Assembly: GCF_029590555.1 (NCBI RefSeq)
Contig: NZ_CP081001.1
Span: 2,294,001-2,358,000 of the forward strand
Direction: 5' to 3'
From: Sphingobium sp. V4
GTDB taxonomy: Bacteria > Pseudomonadota > Alphaproteobacteria > Sphingomonadales > Sphingomonadaceae
Length of the DNA: 64,000 nucleotides
Every line of letters begins with the position of its first letter. The stretch's first letter is position 1. A program made the position numbers and the translations under genes. The notes below the pieces were generated by a model. That model was not told the origin of the DNA, searched no databases, and saw only the letters and a list, made by a program, of their open reading frames with translations. Shown here piece after piece: positions 41,602-51,189 of the stretch.

Positions 41602-43500
41602 ATGCCCCGCCCGATGCACGGGCCGACATCGACACAGCCAGCCCTGGACGCCGCGATTCGCCATCGCCGCGACATTGACGGACTGCGCGCGCTCGCCATC
41701 CTGCCGGTGCTGCTGTTCCATGCCCATGTGCCCGGCTTTTCGGGCGGCTATGTCGGCGTCGACATCTTCTTCGTCATTTCCGGCTATCTGATCACCGGCA
41801 TCATCGCGCGTGAGGTGGATGAGGGGCGCTTCTCGCTCGCCCGCTTCTACGAGCGCCGCTTTCGCCGCATCCTGCCGGCCTTGACGCTGATGATGCTGGC
41901 GGTGCTGGGCGCTGCGGCCTGGCTCTATCTGCCGGGCGACCTGGAGGGCGTCCCGAAGTCCGCGCTGGCCGCCACCGCCTTCGCCTCCAACCTCTGGTTC
42001 TTCGCCGACACCGGTTATTTCGCCGGGGGCGCGGATACGAAGCCGCTGCTCCACACATGGTCGCTGGCGGTCGAGGAGCAATTCTATATCGGCTTTCCGA
42101 TCCTGCTGATGCTGCTGGCGCACCTTGCACCGCACCGGCGGACGGCCCTGGTGGCGACGATCGCGGCCGGGTCGCTGGCGCTGTGCATCGCGATGCAGCG
42201 CGACGCGACCGGCTTCGCCTTCTACCTGCCGCCGACGCGCGCCTGGGAATTGCTGGCGGGCGCACTGCTGGCGCTGGGTAAGGTCGCCGAGGCTCGGGCG
42301 CGCTGGCTGCGTGAGGCGATCAGCTGGACGGGCGTTACCGCCATCGCGATCGCGGTCGCGACCTATGATCGCGGCACCCTCTTCCCCGGCATGGCGGCGC
42401 TGCTGCCGGTGGCGGGGACCGCCGCCCTGCTTCATGGCGCCCCGGGGACCAGCGTCGGACGGCTGCTCGCCCTGCCGCCGTTGGTCGGCATCGGCCTCCT
42501 GTCCTATTCCCTCTACCTCTGGCACTGGCCGCTGATCGTCTTCACCGAATATGCGACGGACCTGCCGCTGGAAGGTTGGACGCGGGTGGCCGTTGTCGCC
42601 GCCGCCTTCCTTGCCGCCTTCCTGTCCTGGCGTTTCGTCGAGCGGCCCTTCCGCGACCCGCGGCGGGTGTCGGCGCGGGCGATCTTCACCCTGACGGCGG
42701 CGGCGACGGTTCTGCTGTGCGCGCTGTCGCTGGCGCTGATCGCCGCCGGTCCCTGGCCGTCTCGCTTCGCCCCGGCCGTGCTGGCGCAGATCGCCGGACG
42801 CCAGGACATCAGCCCGGCGCGCGAGCGGTGCCACGACAATTTCGTGCGGGGCGCGGCGCCCTGTATCCTGGGCGCCGACGCGCCGCCCGACGCCCTGCTG
42901 TGGGGCGACAGCCATGGCGTGGAACTGGCCTATGCGCTGGCGGAACGCGCGCGGCGGGAGGGACGGTCGCTGATCCAGCGCACGGCGTCCAGCTGCCCGC
43001 CGGTGCTGGACCATGAAGCGACGGATGCGCGCTGCGCCGCCGCCAATCGCGCCGCCTTCGCCGCAATCCGCGCCGATCCCCGGATCCGCCGCGTCTATCT
43101 GGCCGCCTTCTGGGGCAATGGCGATTTCGACAATCCCGCCTTCGTCGCCCGGCTCGACCGCACGATCGCGGCGCTGCGGGCCGAGGGGCGGGACGTGACC
43201 ATCATCGGGCCGGTACCGCCCCAACCCTTCGACGTGCCGCGCCGGCTCGCCCATCTGGCCCGCACGGGCGCAACGCAAGGCGCGACCGGGGTCGCGCGCG
43301 CGACCGTCGAAGCGCATACGCGCCGCCTGCGCACGCTGTTCGTCGCATGGCAGGCGCGCGGCGTGGCCTATATCGATCCGATCGCAGCGCTTTGCAGCCG
43401 GTCCCGTTGCGCGATCGAACGGGACCGCAGGCCGCTCTATTTCGACACCCATCATCTGAGCGTCGCGGGCGCCCGGCTGGTGATCCGTGCGCGGCCTTAA
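41602..43500 (+). CDS. Acyltransferase 3 with C-terminal SGNH domain (OafA/OatA-like)
   Basis: 632 aa. N-terminal acyltransferase-3 domain: RHRRDIDGLRALAILPVLLF and GGYVGVDIFFVISGYLI, ten or so membrane helices and the loop with WSLAVEEQFYIGFP. The C-terminal periplasmic SGNH hydrolase-like domain has the catalytic serine in WGDSHGVEL (Ser437) and the Asp/His block DTHHLS (Asp615, His618). Such fusions transfer acetyl groups across the inner membrane and onto glycans, for example O-antigen or peptidoglycan. It is monocistronic here and 27 kb from the EPS operon, so the target glycan is unknown. Confidence 0.9.
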   Translation: MPRPMHGPTSTQPALDAAIRHRRDIDGLRALAILPVLLFHAHVPGFSGGYVGVDIFFVISGYLITGIIAREVDEGRFSLARFYERRFRRILPALTLMMLAVLGAAAWLYLPGDLEGVPKSALAATAFASNLWFFADTGYFAGGADTKPLLHTWSLAVEEQFYIGFPILLMLLAHLAPHRRTALVATIAAGSLALCIAMQRDATGFAFYLPPTRAWELLAGALLALGKVAEARARWLREAISWTGVTAIAIAVATYDRGTLFPGMAALLPVAGTAALLHGAPGTSVGRLLALPPLVGIGLLSYSLYLWHWPLIVFTEYATDLPLEGWTRVAVVAAAFLAAFLSWRFVERPFRDPRRVSARAIFTLTAAATVLLCALSLALIAAGPWPSRFAPAVLAQIAGRQDISPARERCHDNFVRGAAPCILGADAPPDALLWGDSHGVELAYALAERARREGRSLIQRTASSCPPVLDHEATDARCAAANRAAFAAIRADPRIRRVYLAAFWGNGDFDNPAFVARLDRTIAALRAEGRDVTIIGPVPPQPFDVPRRLAHLARTGATQGATGVARATVEAHTRRLRTLFVAWQARGVAYIDPIAALCSRSRCAIERDRRPLYFDTHHLSVAGARLVIRARP

Positions 43501-43503
43501 CGC

Positions 43504-44397
43504 CTATTCGGCGGCGAGCGCGCAATCCTCGCGCGGCAGCTCCAGCGCCAGCGCCTCGACAATATCGGTCATCAGCCCGCGCATGCGCTCGACGCCCGGC
43601 CCCGGCCGGTCGAGCGTTGCGTCCAGATAGAGGCTGCGATCGATCTCGATCTGGATCGCATGGAGCCCGCTTCCCGGACGGCCATGCCGGTCCAGCAGAT
43701 AGTCGCCGGCATAGGGATGATTCTGCGCCGTCGCCACGTCATGCGCCTGCCCGATGTCGGCGACGAGGGCCATCAGCCGGCTCGACGCGCTGCGGCCGAA
43801 ACGATCGCCCAGGACCAGGCCGGGCGCGCGCCACCCCGGCGCGGTCGGCGGCAGCGGCGGCATGGAATGGATGTCGAGAAGGATGGCGTGCCCATGTGCA
43901 CCGCGCGCGGCCTGCATCAACCGGGCCAGCTCCCCATGATAGGGACGGTGGACCTGGTCGATGCGCCGCTGCACCTCCGCCCAGGCGAGCGGTCCGCGCC
44001 ACAGATCGTTCGCGCCCGGCAGGCGGCGCGGCACCAGGCCGAGGCCGCCGCGCAGCTTGGCGCTGCTGTGGAGGGTGACGCCGCGCGGCAGGTCGCGCAG
44101 CATCGCCGGGTCGACCTCCCGCTCATGCCGGTTGAGATCGATCATCGCCCGCGGCGCGCGCGCGACCAGCGTGGTGAAGCCGCGCCCGATCAGGGGCTGG
44201 ATCAGCAGATCGACCCAGCGATCCTCCAGCCGCCGCAGCACTTCCGGCCCCACCCGCGCCTGCGCCAGCAGTTCCGCCGGATAGTCCCGCCCGGCATGGG
44301 GCACCGACAAAATGACCGGGCGATCGGGGATCGTCGGCCCGTGCAGGCGGAAGGGAGCGTTCGATGAAGCGGAAAATCGCAGCGCGCCGTCGTCCAA
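43504..44397 (-). CDS. N-formylglutamate amidohydrolase family protein
   Basis: 297 aa from TTG 44397, supported by AAAGGAA upstream. Family segments: VILSVPHAGRDYPAELL, the paired DLNRHEREVDP, HRPYHGELARLM and AILLDIHSMPP, which supply the metal-binding His, Asp and Glu of the HutG-type fold. HutG hydrolyses N-formylglutamate in histidine degradation, but no other hut gene is nearby and many members of this family have other substrates. It ends 3 bases from the convergent acyltransferase gene and starts 134 bases from cpdR. Confidence 0.85.
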   Translation of the reverse strand: MDDGALRFSASSNAPFRLHGPTIPDRPVILSVPHAGRDYPAELLAQARVGPEVLRRLEDRWVDLLIQPLIGRGFTTLVARAPRAMIDLNRHEREVDPAMLRDLPRGVTLHSSAKLRGGLGLVPRRLPGANDLWRGPLAWAEVQRRIDQVHRPYHGELARLMQAARGAHGHAILLDIHSMPPLPPTAPGWRAPGLVLGDRFGRSASSRLMALVADIGQAHDVATAQNHPYAGDYLLDRHGRPGSGLHAIQIEIDRSLYLDATLDRPGPGVERMRGLMTDIVEALALELPREDCALAAE

Positions 44398-44531
44398 TGC
44401 GGTTCCTTTCGCCGGCGCGCCAAATTTGGTTACCCGGGTGGATAATATTTACACCTTGTCGCATATAAGCGGGCTTCGCGCCAGCCAAAGGGGTGGGATG
44501 CGCGCGTGAGGTTACAGGACGAAACCGGGCG

Positions 44532-44909
44532 ATGATTCGCATATTGTTGGCAGAAGATGACGAAAGTATGCGGACCTATCTGGCCCGCGCGCTGGAAAAG
44601 TCCGGTTATGACGTGGTGCCGGTCGCGACCGGGCTGGAAGCGCTGCCTTATATCAATTCGGACCGGTTCGACCTGCTGCTGACCGACATCGTCATGCCGG
44701 AAATGGACGGCATCGAACTGGCCCAGCACGCTGCGTCCGTCGCGCCGGACATGCGGATCATGTTCATCACCGGCTTTGCCGCCGTGACGCTGAAGGCCGG
44801 CAAGGCGGTGCCGCAGGCCAAGGTTCTGTCCAAGCCCTTCCACCTGCGCGACCTGGTGCTGGAGGTCGAACGGATGTTCGGCAGCGAGAGCGTGTCAGGC
44901 CGGAACTGA
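44532..44909 (+). CDS. cpdR: CpdR-type single-domain response regulator
   Basis: 125 aa from ATG 44532 (MIRILLAEDDESMRTYLARAL); the upstream 13 codons lack similarity. It is a stand-alone receiver domain with Asp9/Asp10, phospho-acceptor Asp52 in LLLTDIVMPEMDG and Lys101 in VLSKPFHLRDLV. The last segment (HLRDLVLEVERMF) matches Caulobacter CpdR, which when unphosphorylated delivers substrates to the ClpXP protease during the cell cycle and is switched by the CckA-ChpT relay. The gene is monocistronic and convergent with dctA. Confidence 0.9.
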   Translation: MIRILLAEDDESMRTYLARALEKSGYDVVPVATGLEALPYINSDRFDLLLTDIVMPEMDGIELAQHAASVAPDMRIMFITGFAAVTLKAGKAVPQAKVLSKPFHLRDLVLEVERMFGSESVSGRN

Positions 44910-44913
44910 AGGC

Positions 44914-46245
44914 TCAGTCCGGCACCACTTCCTCCATGTCCGGGGTCGGATCGAGCGGGATGCCCGCCATCGCGGCCTTGAACCGCTCCCGGTCCAGCCC
45001 CTTTTCCCAGGCCGACACGACCACCGTCGCCACGGCATTGCCGATGAAGTTGGTGAGCGCCCGGACCTCGCTCATGAAACGATCGACGCCCAGGATCAGG
45101 GTCATCCCCGCGACCGGCACCGACGGCACGATCGAAAGCGTCGCCGCCAGCGTGATGAAGCCCGCGCCGGTGACGCCCGCTGCGCCCTTGGACGAGATCA
45201 TCGCCACCAGCAGCAGCAATATCTGCTCCTCCAGGCTGATATGGACATTGCAGGCCTGTGCGATGAACAAGGCCGCCAGCGTCATGTATATATTGGTGCC
45301 GTCGAGGTTGAAACTGTAGCCGGTCGGCACGACCAGCCCCACCACCGACTTGCGGCAGCCGGCCCGCTCCATCTTCTCGATCAGGCTGGGCAGCGCCGCT
45401 TCGGACGAGGAGGTGCCCAGCACCAGCAGCAGTTCCGCCTTGAGATAGCGGATGAGGTGGAGGATGTTGAAGCCCACCAGCCGGCAGACCGCGCCCAGCA
45501 CGACCAGCACGAACAGCAGGGCCGTCAGGTAGAAGGTCGCCACCAGCCCGGCCAGGTTGGCGAGCGTGCCGACACCATATTCGGCGATGGTGAAGGCCAT
45601 CGCCCCGAAGGCGCCGATCGGCGCGGCCTTCATGAGCAGGGCGACCAGCTTGAACACGGCATGGCTGGCGGATTCCAGCACCGTCATGAGCGGCTCCGCC
45701 TTTTCTCCGATCATGGTGAGCGCGATGCCGAACAGGATCGCCACGAACAGCACCTGGAGGATGTTGCCGTCCGCCACCGCAGACACCATGGTCGAGGGGA
45801 TGATGCTCATCAGGAAGCCGGTGAGCGTGCGTTCATGCGCCTGATGGGCATAGTCGGCGACCTTGCCGGCATCGAGCGTCGCCGGATCGATATTCAGCCC
45901 CGCGCCTGGCTGTACGATGTTGGCGACGATCAGGCCGACGATGAGGGCGAGGGTGGAGAAGGTCAGGAAATAGCCGAACGCCTTGGCCGCCACCCGGCCG
46001 ATCGCGCCCAGCTCCTTCATCCCCGCGATGCCGGTGACGATGGTCAGGAAGATGACCGGGGCGATTATCATCTTCACCAGCTTGATGAAGGCTTCGCCCA
46101 GCGGCTTCATCTGCTTGCCCGCGTCGGGCCAGAAATGCCCCATCAGCACGCCCAGCGCGATCGCTACGAGAACCTGGACGTAAAGCTGGCGGTAGAAGGG
46201 CAGGCGCGGGGTCGTCTGAATCGGCGAGGATGGCGATGGCAGCAT
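44914..46245 (-). CDS. dctA: C4-dicarboxylate/proton or sodium symporter DctA
   Basis: 443 aa. DAACS family: starts with [20 protein letters not shown], contains the [20 protein letters not shown] segment, the re-entrant serine-rich [16 protein letters not shown] (about 285-300) and [21 protein letters not shown] [19 protein letters not shown] (about 312-330). It imports succinate, fumarate and malate across the inner membrane. The stop lies 4 bases from the convergent cpdR stop. No DctB/DctD sensor pair is seen adjacent, so its control must lie elsewhere. Confidence 0.95.
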   Translation of the reverse strand: MLPSPSSPIQTTPRLPFYRQLYVQVLVAIALGVLMGHFWPDAGKQMKPLGEAFIKLVKMIIAPVIFLTIVTGIAGMKELGAIGRVAAKAFGYFLTFSTLALIVGLIVANIVQPGAGLNIDPATLDAGKVADYAHQAHERTLTGFLMSIIPSTMVSAVADGNILQVLFVAILFGIALTMIGEKAEPLMTVLESASHAVFKLVALLMKAAPIGAFGAMAFTIAEYGVGTLANLAGLVATFYLTALLFVLVVLGAVCRLVGFNILHLIRYLKAELLLVLGTSSSEAALPSLIEKMERAGCRKSVVGLVVPTGYSFNLDGTNIYMTLAALFIAQACNVHISLEEQILLLLVAMISSKGAAGVTGAGFITLAATLSIVPSVPVAGMTLILGVDRFMSEVRALTNFIGNAVATVVVSAWEKGLDRERFKAAMAGIPLDPTPDMEEVVPD

Positions 46246-46332
46246 GGATATTGGCGTCCCCCTGTTTGCGCCGCAGCATATGGGCCACCCCTGCCCTGTC
46301 CAGAAGAATATCGACCCGATGCAATTTCCCGC

Positions 46333-46360
46333 TTGCGCGAGTCACATAGCCCCGTTATTG
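46333..46360 (+). promoter_or_regulatory. Candidate promoter for tRNA-Val
   Basis: TTGCGC (46333-46338) and TTATTG (46355-46360) are separated by 16 bases, and the predicted start lies a few bases before the mature tRNA at 46375. The -35 fits the alphaproteobacterial consensus moderately and the -10 only weakly. Confidence 0.35.
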
Positions 46361-46374
46361 GCCCCCTCCACGGC

Positions 46375-46449
46375 GGGCGTGTAGCTCAGTGGTAGAGCAC
46401 TGTGTTGACATCGCAGGGGTCGCAAGTTCAATCCTTGCCACGCCCACCA
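46375..46449 (+). tRNA. tRNA-Val (anticodon GAC)
   Basis: 75 bases fold as a complete cloverleaf: acceptor GGGCGTG with CACGCCC, D-arm GCTC/GAGC, anticodon stem CTGTG/CGCAG with loop TTGACAT (anticodon GAC, reading GTC and GTT), T-arm GCAAG/CTTGC with loop TTCAATC, and an encoded CCA. The tRNA is followed at 46454 by a terminator-like hairpin. Confidence 0.96.
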
Positions 46450-46453
46450 TGAC

Positions 46454-46496
46454 AAAGCCCGTCGCTTCCTTTCGAAGCGGCGGGCTTTCTCTTTTG
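46454..46496 (+). terminator. Terminator downstream of tRNA-Val
   Basis: AAAGCCCG (46454-46461) pairs with CGGGCTTT (46481-46488), and the inner GCTTC (46463-46467) with GAAGC (46474-46478), followed by CTCTTTT. It is placed five bases after the tRNA CCA end. Confidence 0.8.
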
Positions 46497-46550
46497 CGGC
46501 GCGGCGGGACGCGCGCTAAGGCTCGGCCCGGACGATCGGGGAATGCACCA

Positions 46551-47177
46551 ATGATGCCGGGCTGCGAGACGATATCAGGCAAGCGGATACTGTTCGTGAT
46601 GGCGGTGGAGGCCGAATATGGCCCGCATCTGCGCGCGCGATTCATTCCGCTGATGACCGGCGTAGGACCGGTGGAAGCCGCGCTGGCGACCGGCGTCGCC
46701 TTGCACGACATGGCGCGGCAGAACGCCCTGCCCGACCTGGCGGTCTGCCTGGGCTCGGCGGGATCGCGCACCTGCCCGCTGGGCGACATCTATCAGGTAG
46801 CCAGCGTTTCGTGGCGCGACATGGACGCCTCGCGCCTGGGCTTTGCCAAAGGGGTAACGCCCTTTGTCGACCATCCCGTCGACCTGCCGCTGGCAACCCC
46901 GCTCCCCCTGCCCCTCGCGCGCCTGTCCACCGGGGCGAACATCGTCGGGGGCGAGGATTATGCCGCGATCGACGCCGACATGGTCGACATGGAGACCTTC
47001 GCGGTGGCGCGGGCCTGCGCCCGTTTCGGCGTGCCGCTGATGGGATTGCGCGGCGTGTCCGACGGACCGGGGGAGTTGGACCATATCAACAGCTGGATGG
47101 AATTGCTGGGCCTGCTGGACGAGCGGCTGGCGGCGGCGGTGGACCTGTTGCCCGCCGCTCTCGCGCATCCGGGCTGA
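46551..47177 (+). CDS. MTA/SAH nucleosidase-like phosphorylase family protein
   Basis: 208 aa from ATG 46551 (a second ATG follows); an in-frame extension reaches back into the tRNA terminator and is rejected. PNP/UDP family segments: ILFVMAVEAEYGPHLRARF, the LMTGVGPVEAALATGVAL loop, CLGSAGSRTCPLGDIYQV, and the substrate glutamate in DMVDMETFAVARACARFG (about 144-161). Likely reaction: hydrolysis of methylthioadenosine and S-adenosylhomocysteine, releasing adenine. The neighbouring convergent apt gene would salvage that adenine. A hopanoid-associated phosphorylase is a less likely alternative. Confidence 0.82.
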   Translation: MMPGCETISGKRILFVMAVEAEYGPHLRARFIPLMTGVGPVEAALATGVALHDMARQNALPDLAVCLGSAGSRTCPLGDIYQVASVSWRDMDASRLGFAKGVTPFVDHPVDLPLATPLPLPLARLSTGANIVGGEDYAAIDADMVDMETFAVARACARFGVPLMGLRGVSDGPGELDHINSWMELLGLLDERLAAAVDLLPAALAHPG

Positions 47178-47714
47178 TCAGTCCCCGTCGAAGCGGATCA
47201 GCGCCTGCGCCGCGACGCCATCGGCCTCCAGCGCCGCCCTGCCACCCAGATCGGGCAGGTCGACCGCAAAGAGCGCCATCAGCACGCTGGCGCCCTGTTC
47301 GCGCAGCAGTTGGGCGGCGGCGATCGCGGTGCCGCCGGTGGCGATCAGATCGTCGACCAGGATGACGCGCGCGCCGCGCGGTACCTGCCCTTCATGCATT
47401 TCCAGCCGGTCGGTGCCATATTCCAGCACATAGTCGATGCCGACCGTCCTGCCCGGCAGCTTGCCCGCCTTGCGCACCGGCACGAATCCCTTGCCCAGCG
47501 CGAGCGCGAGCGCCGCGCCCAGGATGAAGCCGCGCGCCTCGATCCCGACGATCAGATCGGGGTCGAGCGGGCGCGCGATCGCCGACAGGCGATCGACCAG
47601 CTCGGAAAAACCCTCCCCGTCGGCGAGCAGGCTCGTCACGTCGCGGAACAGGATGCCCGGCTTGGGAAAGTCGGGGATGGTGCGGATAAGGGCGGTCAGG
47701 CCGTCGATGCTCAT
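47178..47714 (-). CDS. apt: Adenine phosphoribosyltransferase
   Basis: 178 aa, directly abutting the convergent nucleosidase gene with no gap. Features: IRTIPDFPKPGILFRDVTSL, IVGIEARGFILGAALALALG, the YVLEYGTDRLEMHEG substrate segment and PRPP loop VILVDDLIATGGTA. It makes AMP from adenine and PRPP for purine salvage. Functional logic with the facing gene, which liberates adenine from methylthioadenosine or adenosylhomocysteine, is clear. Downstream of its promoter lies the petABC terminator. Confidence 0.96.
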   Translation of the reverse strand: MSIDGLTALIRTIPDFPKPGILFRDVTSLLADGEGFSELVDRLSAIARPLDPDLIVGIEARGFILGAALALALGKGFVPVRKAGKLPGRTVGIDYVLEYGTDRLEMHEGQVPRGARVILVDDLIATGGTAIAAAQLLREQGASVLMALFAVDLPDLGGRAALEADGVAAQALIRFDGD

Positions 47715-47734
47715 GGGAAGCCTCCATAGAGAAA

Positions 47735-47763
47735 GGGCGCGGTTTCCTCAAGAAACCGCGCCC
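47735..47763 (-). terminator. Terminator of the petABC operon
   Basis: GGGCGCGGTTTC (47735-47746) is perfectly complementary to GAAACCGCGCCC (47752-47763), with a 5-base loop and a short TTTC on the minus strand. It lies 27 bases after the petC stop and 20 bases upstream of apt. Confidence 0.78.
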
Positions 47764-47790
47764 CTCCCTTTTTCTCCGGTCCGGCTTCCG

Positions 47791-48639
47791 TCAGGCCGCC
47801 TTTTTCTTGTCCGCCCAGATATTCTGATAGGACATATAGGCCAAGCCCGTCGCGATCAGCAGGAAGACGATGGTAGCAAGGCCCGCGCGACGGCGGTTTT
47901 CCAGCTTCGGCTCGGCCGTCCAGGTCAGGAAGGCCGCGACGTCCTGCGCCATCTGGTCCACGGTCGACTTGGTGCCGTCGCCATAGGTCACCTGGCCATC
48001 GGCCGACAGCGGCGGCGCCATGGCGAGGTTGAGGTTGGCGAAATAGGGGTTGTAGTGCAGCCCTTCCGGCGTCTTCGAATCCGGGAACTGCTTGAGCAGT
48101 TCGGCAGGTTGCGCCCGATAGCCGGTCAGCAGCGAATAGACATAGGCGCTGCCATGATGGCGGGCCTTGGTCATCAGCGACAGGTCCGGCGGGATCGCAT
48201 TGTTGTTCGCCGCCGCCGCCGCGACATTGTTCGCGAACGGCTTGGGGAAATAATCGGCCGGCACCGGCTCGCGGGTCGAGGCCTCGCCCGTGGCCGGATC
48301 GACCGACGGGGTCTTGATCGCCCACTGCTTGGCGATGGCCTTCACCTCGGCCTCGTTATAGCCGAGCGCTTCCAGGTCGCGGAAGGCGACGAACTTCAGG
48401 CTGTGGCAGGCCGAGCAGACTTCCTTGAACACCTGGAAACCACGCTGCAGCTGCTGCTTGTCATATTTGCCGAAGGGGCCGTCGAACGAGAAGGCGACAT
48501 GCTTGGGAGCCAAGTGAAATTCATGCTCCACCGTGGGCTGGGGCGGCTCGGTGACATAGGCCACCGCGCCCACCAGGAAGGAAACCAGCAGCCAGCCCGC
48601 GAAGAAGAGGCCGACGAGAAATGCGCCGATGCGTACCAT
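47791..48639 (-). CDS. petC: Cytochrome c1 of the bc1 complex
   Basis: 282 aa. N-terminal signal/anchor (residues 3-30), haem-binding CSACH (Cys75, Cys78, His79), and the axial methionine region near NLAMAPPLS (about 208-216). The C-terminal anchor is AGLATIVFLLIATGLAYMSY followed by a lysine-rich tail. The encoded cytochrome accepts electrons from the Rieske protein and passes them to soluble cytochrome c in the periplasm. It is last in petABC and followed by a strong terminator. Confidence 0.96.
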   Translation of the reverse strand: MVRIGAFLVGLFFAGWLLVSFLVGAVAYVTEPPQPTVEHEFHLAPKHVAFSFDGPFGKYDKQQLQRGFQVFKEVCSACHSLKFVAFRDLEALGYNEAEVKAIAKQWAIKTPSVDPATGEASTREPVPADYFPKPFANNVAAAAANNNAIPPDLSLMTKARHHGSAYVYSLLTGYRAQPAELLKQFPDSKTPEGLHYNPYFANLNLAMAPPLSADGQVTYGDGTKSTVDQMAQDVAAFLTWTAEPKLENRRRAGLATIVFLLIATGLAYMSYQNIWADKKKAA

Positions 48640-48653
48640 ATCTGTCTACCCCC

Positions 48654-49946
48654 TTATTCGGCCGGGACCGCGACGGGTTCGCCGTCGGTCTTGCCATATT
48701 TCGCCAGCACCGATTCGGTGATCGAGCCGGGCAGCGGCAGCGGCTTTTCGAAGCGCGAGATGAGCGGCAGGATGATGAGGAAGTGAGCGAAATAATAAGC
48801 CGCCGCCACTTGGCTGATCATCACGAACGGCTCTTCCGCAGGGGCGCCACCGCAATAGCCCAGCACCGCCACGTCCGCGAGCAGGATGTACCAGAATTTC
48901 CGGAAGGTCGGACGATAGCGGCCCGAACGCACCGGCGAGGTATCCAGCCAGGGCAGGAAGAAGAGCAGCAGGATCGACGCGAACATCGCCAGCACGCCCA
49001 GCAGCTTTGCGGGGACGAAGAAGAAGTCCACCGTGAAGGCGCGCAGGATCGCGTAGAAGGGCCAGAAATACCATTCCGGCACGATGTGCGCGGGGGTCGA
49101 GAGCGGGTTCGCCTCGATATAATTGTCCGGATGACCCAGGAAGTTGGGCGCGAAGAACAGCAGGACCGAGAAGATGATAAGGAAGACACCCGCGCCGAAA
49201 CCGTCCTTCGCGGTGTAATAGGGGTGGAACGGGACGGTATCCTGCGGCCCCTTCACTTCCACGCCGGTCGGGTTCGAGGACCCCGGAATATGCAGCGCCC
49301 AGATGTGCAGGATGATGACCCCCGCGATCACGAAGGGCAGCAGGAAGTGCAGCGAGAAGAAGCGGTTGAGCGACGCGTTTCCGGGAGCGAATCCGCCCAG
49401 CAGCCAGGTCTGGATCGGTTCGCCCACCACCGGGATCGCGCCGAACAGGCCGGTGATCACCTTCGCGCCCCAGTAGGACATCTGGCCCCACGGCAGCACA
49501 TAGCCCATGAAGGCAGTCGCCATCATGAGGAGGAAGATGACGAGGCCGAGCAGCCACACCATTTCGCGCGGCGCCTTGTAGGAGCCGAAATAGAGACCGC
49601 GGAAGATGTGGAGATAGACGACGATGAAGAAGAAGCTGGCGCCGTTGGCATGGGCATAGCGCATCAGCCAGCCCGAATTGACGTCGCGCATCGTCTGTTC
49701 GACGGTGCTGAAGGCCACCAGGTCGTTGGCGCCATAATGCATCGCCATGATGACGCCGGTGACGATCTGGATGACCAGCGCGAGGCCGGCCAGCACGCCG
49801 AAATTCCAGAAATAGTTGAGATTGCGCGGGACGGGATAGCCCGCACCGATCGCGTTGTAGACGAGGCGCGGCAGCGGCAGCTTCTCGTCCATCCACTGCA
49901 TCGCCGGATGCTTGGGAGTATAATGCTCAGCCCAGGGAAAGCTCAT
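48654..49946 (-). CDS. petB: Cytochrome b of the bc1 complex
   Basis: 430 aa. Two-haem cytochrome b with eight membrane helices; segments include [40 protein letters not shown] (about 111-130), [20 protein letters not shown] and the Qo-site PEWYF motif (about 282-286). It forms the quinol oxidation and reduction sites of respiratory complex III in the inner membrane. It lies between Rieske (11 bases) and cytochrome c1 (14 bases), so petABC is one transcript. Confidence 0.97.
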   Translation of the reverse strand: MSFPWAEHYTPKHPAMQWMDEKLPLPRLVYNAIGAGYPVPRNLNYFWNFGVLAGLALVIQIVTGVIMAMHYGANDLVAFSTVEQTMRDVNSGWLMRYAHANGASFFFIVVYLHIFRGLYFGSYKAPREMVWLLGLVIFLLMMATAFMGYVLPWGQMSYWGAKVITGLFGAIPVVGEPIQTWLLGGFAPGNASLNRFFSLHFLLPFVIAGVIILHIWALHIPGSSNPTGVEVKGPQDTVPFHPYYTAKDGFGAGVFLIIFSVLLFFAPNFLGHPDNYIEANPLSTPAHIVPEWYFWPFYAILRAFTVDFFFVPAKLLGVLAMFASILLLFFLPWLDTSPVRSGRYRPTFRKFWYILLADVAVLGYCGGAPAEEPFVMISQVAAAYYFAHFLIILPLISRFEKPLPLPGSITESVLAKYGKTDGEPVAVPAE

Positions 49947-49957
49947 GGTTTCTTACC

Positions 49958-50524
49958 TCAGCCTACGAGAATGGCGGTGTCGGAAGTGAAGCTGAACTTC
50001 GGAACTTCCAGATTCTTGGGCGCGGGGCCTTTGCGGATGCGCGCGGCGGTATCGTAGGACGAACCATGGCATGGGCAGAAATAGCCGCCATATTCGCCCT
50101 TGTTCTCGCCCTCGCCCGCGCCCAGCGGCACGCAGCCCAGATGGGTGCAGACACCCATCGTCACCAGCCACTGCTTCTTGCCGTCGACGGTGCGTTCCTC
50201 CAGCGTCTGCGGGTCGCGCAGCGTGGAAGCGTCCACCTTGTCGGCTTCGGCGATTTCCTTGGGGGTCAGCTGCCGCACGAACAGCGGCTGGCTGCGGAAG
50301 GTGGTCTTTATCGCCTGCCCCGGCTGGATCGCCGACAGGTCCACTTCCGTCGATGCGAGCGCCAGCACGTCCGCGCTGGGGTTCATCTGGTCGACCAGCG
50401 GCAGGACGACGGCGACGGCGCCGACTCCTGCGAAGCTCACCGCAGCGATGTTGATGAAATCGCGGCGGCGCACCCCTTCTCCGCCGGATAGACCTTGGCC
50501 GTCAGAATGCTCTACGCTCGCCAT
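49958..50524 (-). CDS. petA: Rieske iron-sulfur subunit of the bc1 complex
   Basis: 188 aa. The Tat leader [20 protein letters not shown] (about 17-36) contains the twin-arginine motif that delivers the folded Fe-S protein. Cluster ligands are Cys126 and His128 (CTHLGC) and Cys150 and His153 (CPCHGS), with disulfide partners Cys131 and Cys152. It shuttles electrons from quinol to cytochrome c1. First gene of petABC; its start lies 206 bases from the divergent trmL gene, where its promoter must lie. Confidence 0.97.
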   Translation of the reverse strand: MASVEHSDGQGLSGGEGVRRRDFINIAAVSFAGVGAVAVVLPLVDQMNPSADVLALASTEVDLSAIQPGQAIKTTFRSQPLFVRQLTPKEIAEADKVDASTLRDPQTLEERTVDGKKQWLVTMGVCTHLGCVPLGAGEGENKGEYGGYFCPCHGSSYDTAARIRKGPAPKNLEVPKFSFTSDTAILVG

Positions 50525-50730
50525 GCACCTCTACCCTTGCAAGACTTCCCTGTCACACCGGAATGCCGTTACCGGCGCTACTTATCAAGGGATTTGGGTC
50601 GTCAGCCGCAGCTGCCCCCGCCTACCCCCCGGCGTGGTTCGGGGAGCCTGATAACCGCACATTGCGCGCTTTGCCAACCGCAATGTTACTTAAACTGTTG
50701 CAAATCGCGTCCGTGCGGTAAGGCGCGGCC

Positions 50731-51189
50731 ATGCGTATCGCCCTTTACCAACCCGAGATCGCGGGCAATGTCGGCGCAATCCTGCGGCTGGCGGCCTGTT
50801 TTTCGGTCCCTGTCGACATCATCATGCCGACTGGATTCGCCTTTTCCGACACCCGCCTGAAGCGGGCGGCGATGGACTATGGCGAGGCGGCGGACGTCAC
50901 CCGCCACGTCAATTTCGCCGCGTTCGACGCCGCGCGCCGGGCCGAAGGCCGCCGCCTGCTGCTGATGAGCGCCCATGCCTCGCAGCGACTGCCCGATGTG
51001 CAATTTCGCGCCGACGATGTGTTGATGATGGGATCGGAAAGCGCCGGCGTGCCGGAGGATGTCCGCGACCTGGCCGATATTCGCGTCCGCATCCCCATGG
51101 CGCCGGGCTTCCGGTCGCTCAACATCGCCGTGTCGACGGGCATCGCCGTCGCCGAAGCCCTGCGCCAGACCGGAAGGTTCCCGCAATGA
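50731..51189 (+). CDS. trmL: tRNA (cytidine(34)-2'-O)-methyltransferase
   Basis: 152 aa. SPOUT-class methyltransferase beginning MRIALYQPEIAGNVGAILRL, with the trefoil-knot motifs MGSESAGVPEDV (about 95-106) and VRIPMAPGFRSLNIAVSTGI (about 114-133). It methylates the ribose of the wobble nucleotide in tRNA-Leu isoacceptors. It overlaps hemF by 4 bases and is the first gene of trmL-hemF-GNAT. Its divergent neighbour is petA. Confidence 0.93.
   Translation: MRIALYQPEIAGNVGAILRLAACFSVPVDIIMPTGFAFSDTRLKRAAMDYGEAADVTRHVNFAAFDAARRAEGRRLLLMSAHASQRLPDVQFRADDVLMMGSESAGVPEDVRDLADIRVRIPMAPGFRSLNIAVSTGIAVAEALRQTGRFPQ

Noticed and set aside
41392..43455. 687-codon minus-strand frame opposite the SGNH acyltransferase
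   Set aside because: Arg/Gly/Gln-rich shadow without motif; the plus-strand gene has clear catalytic residues.
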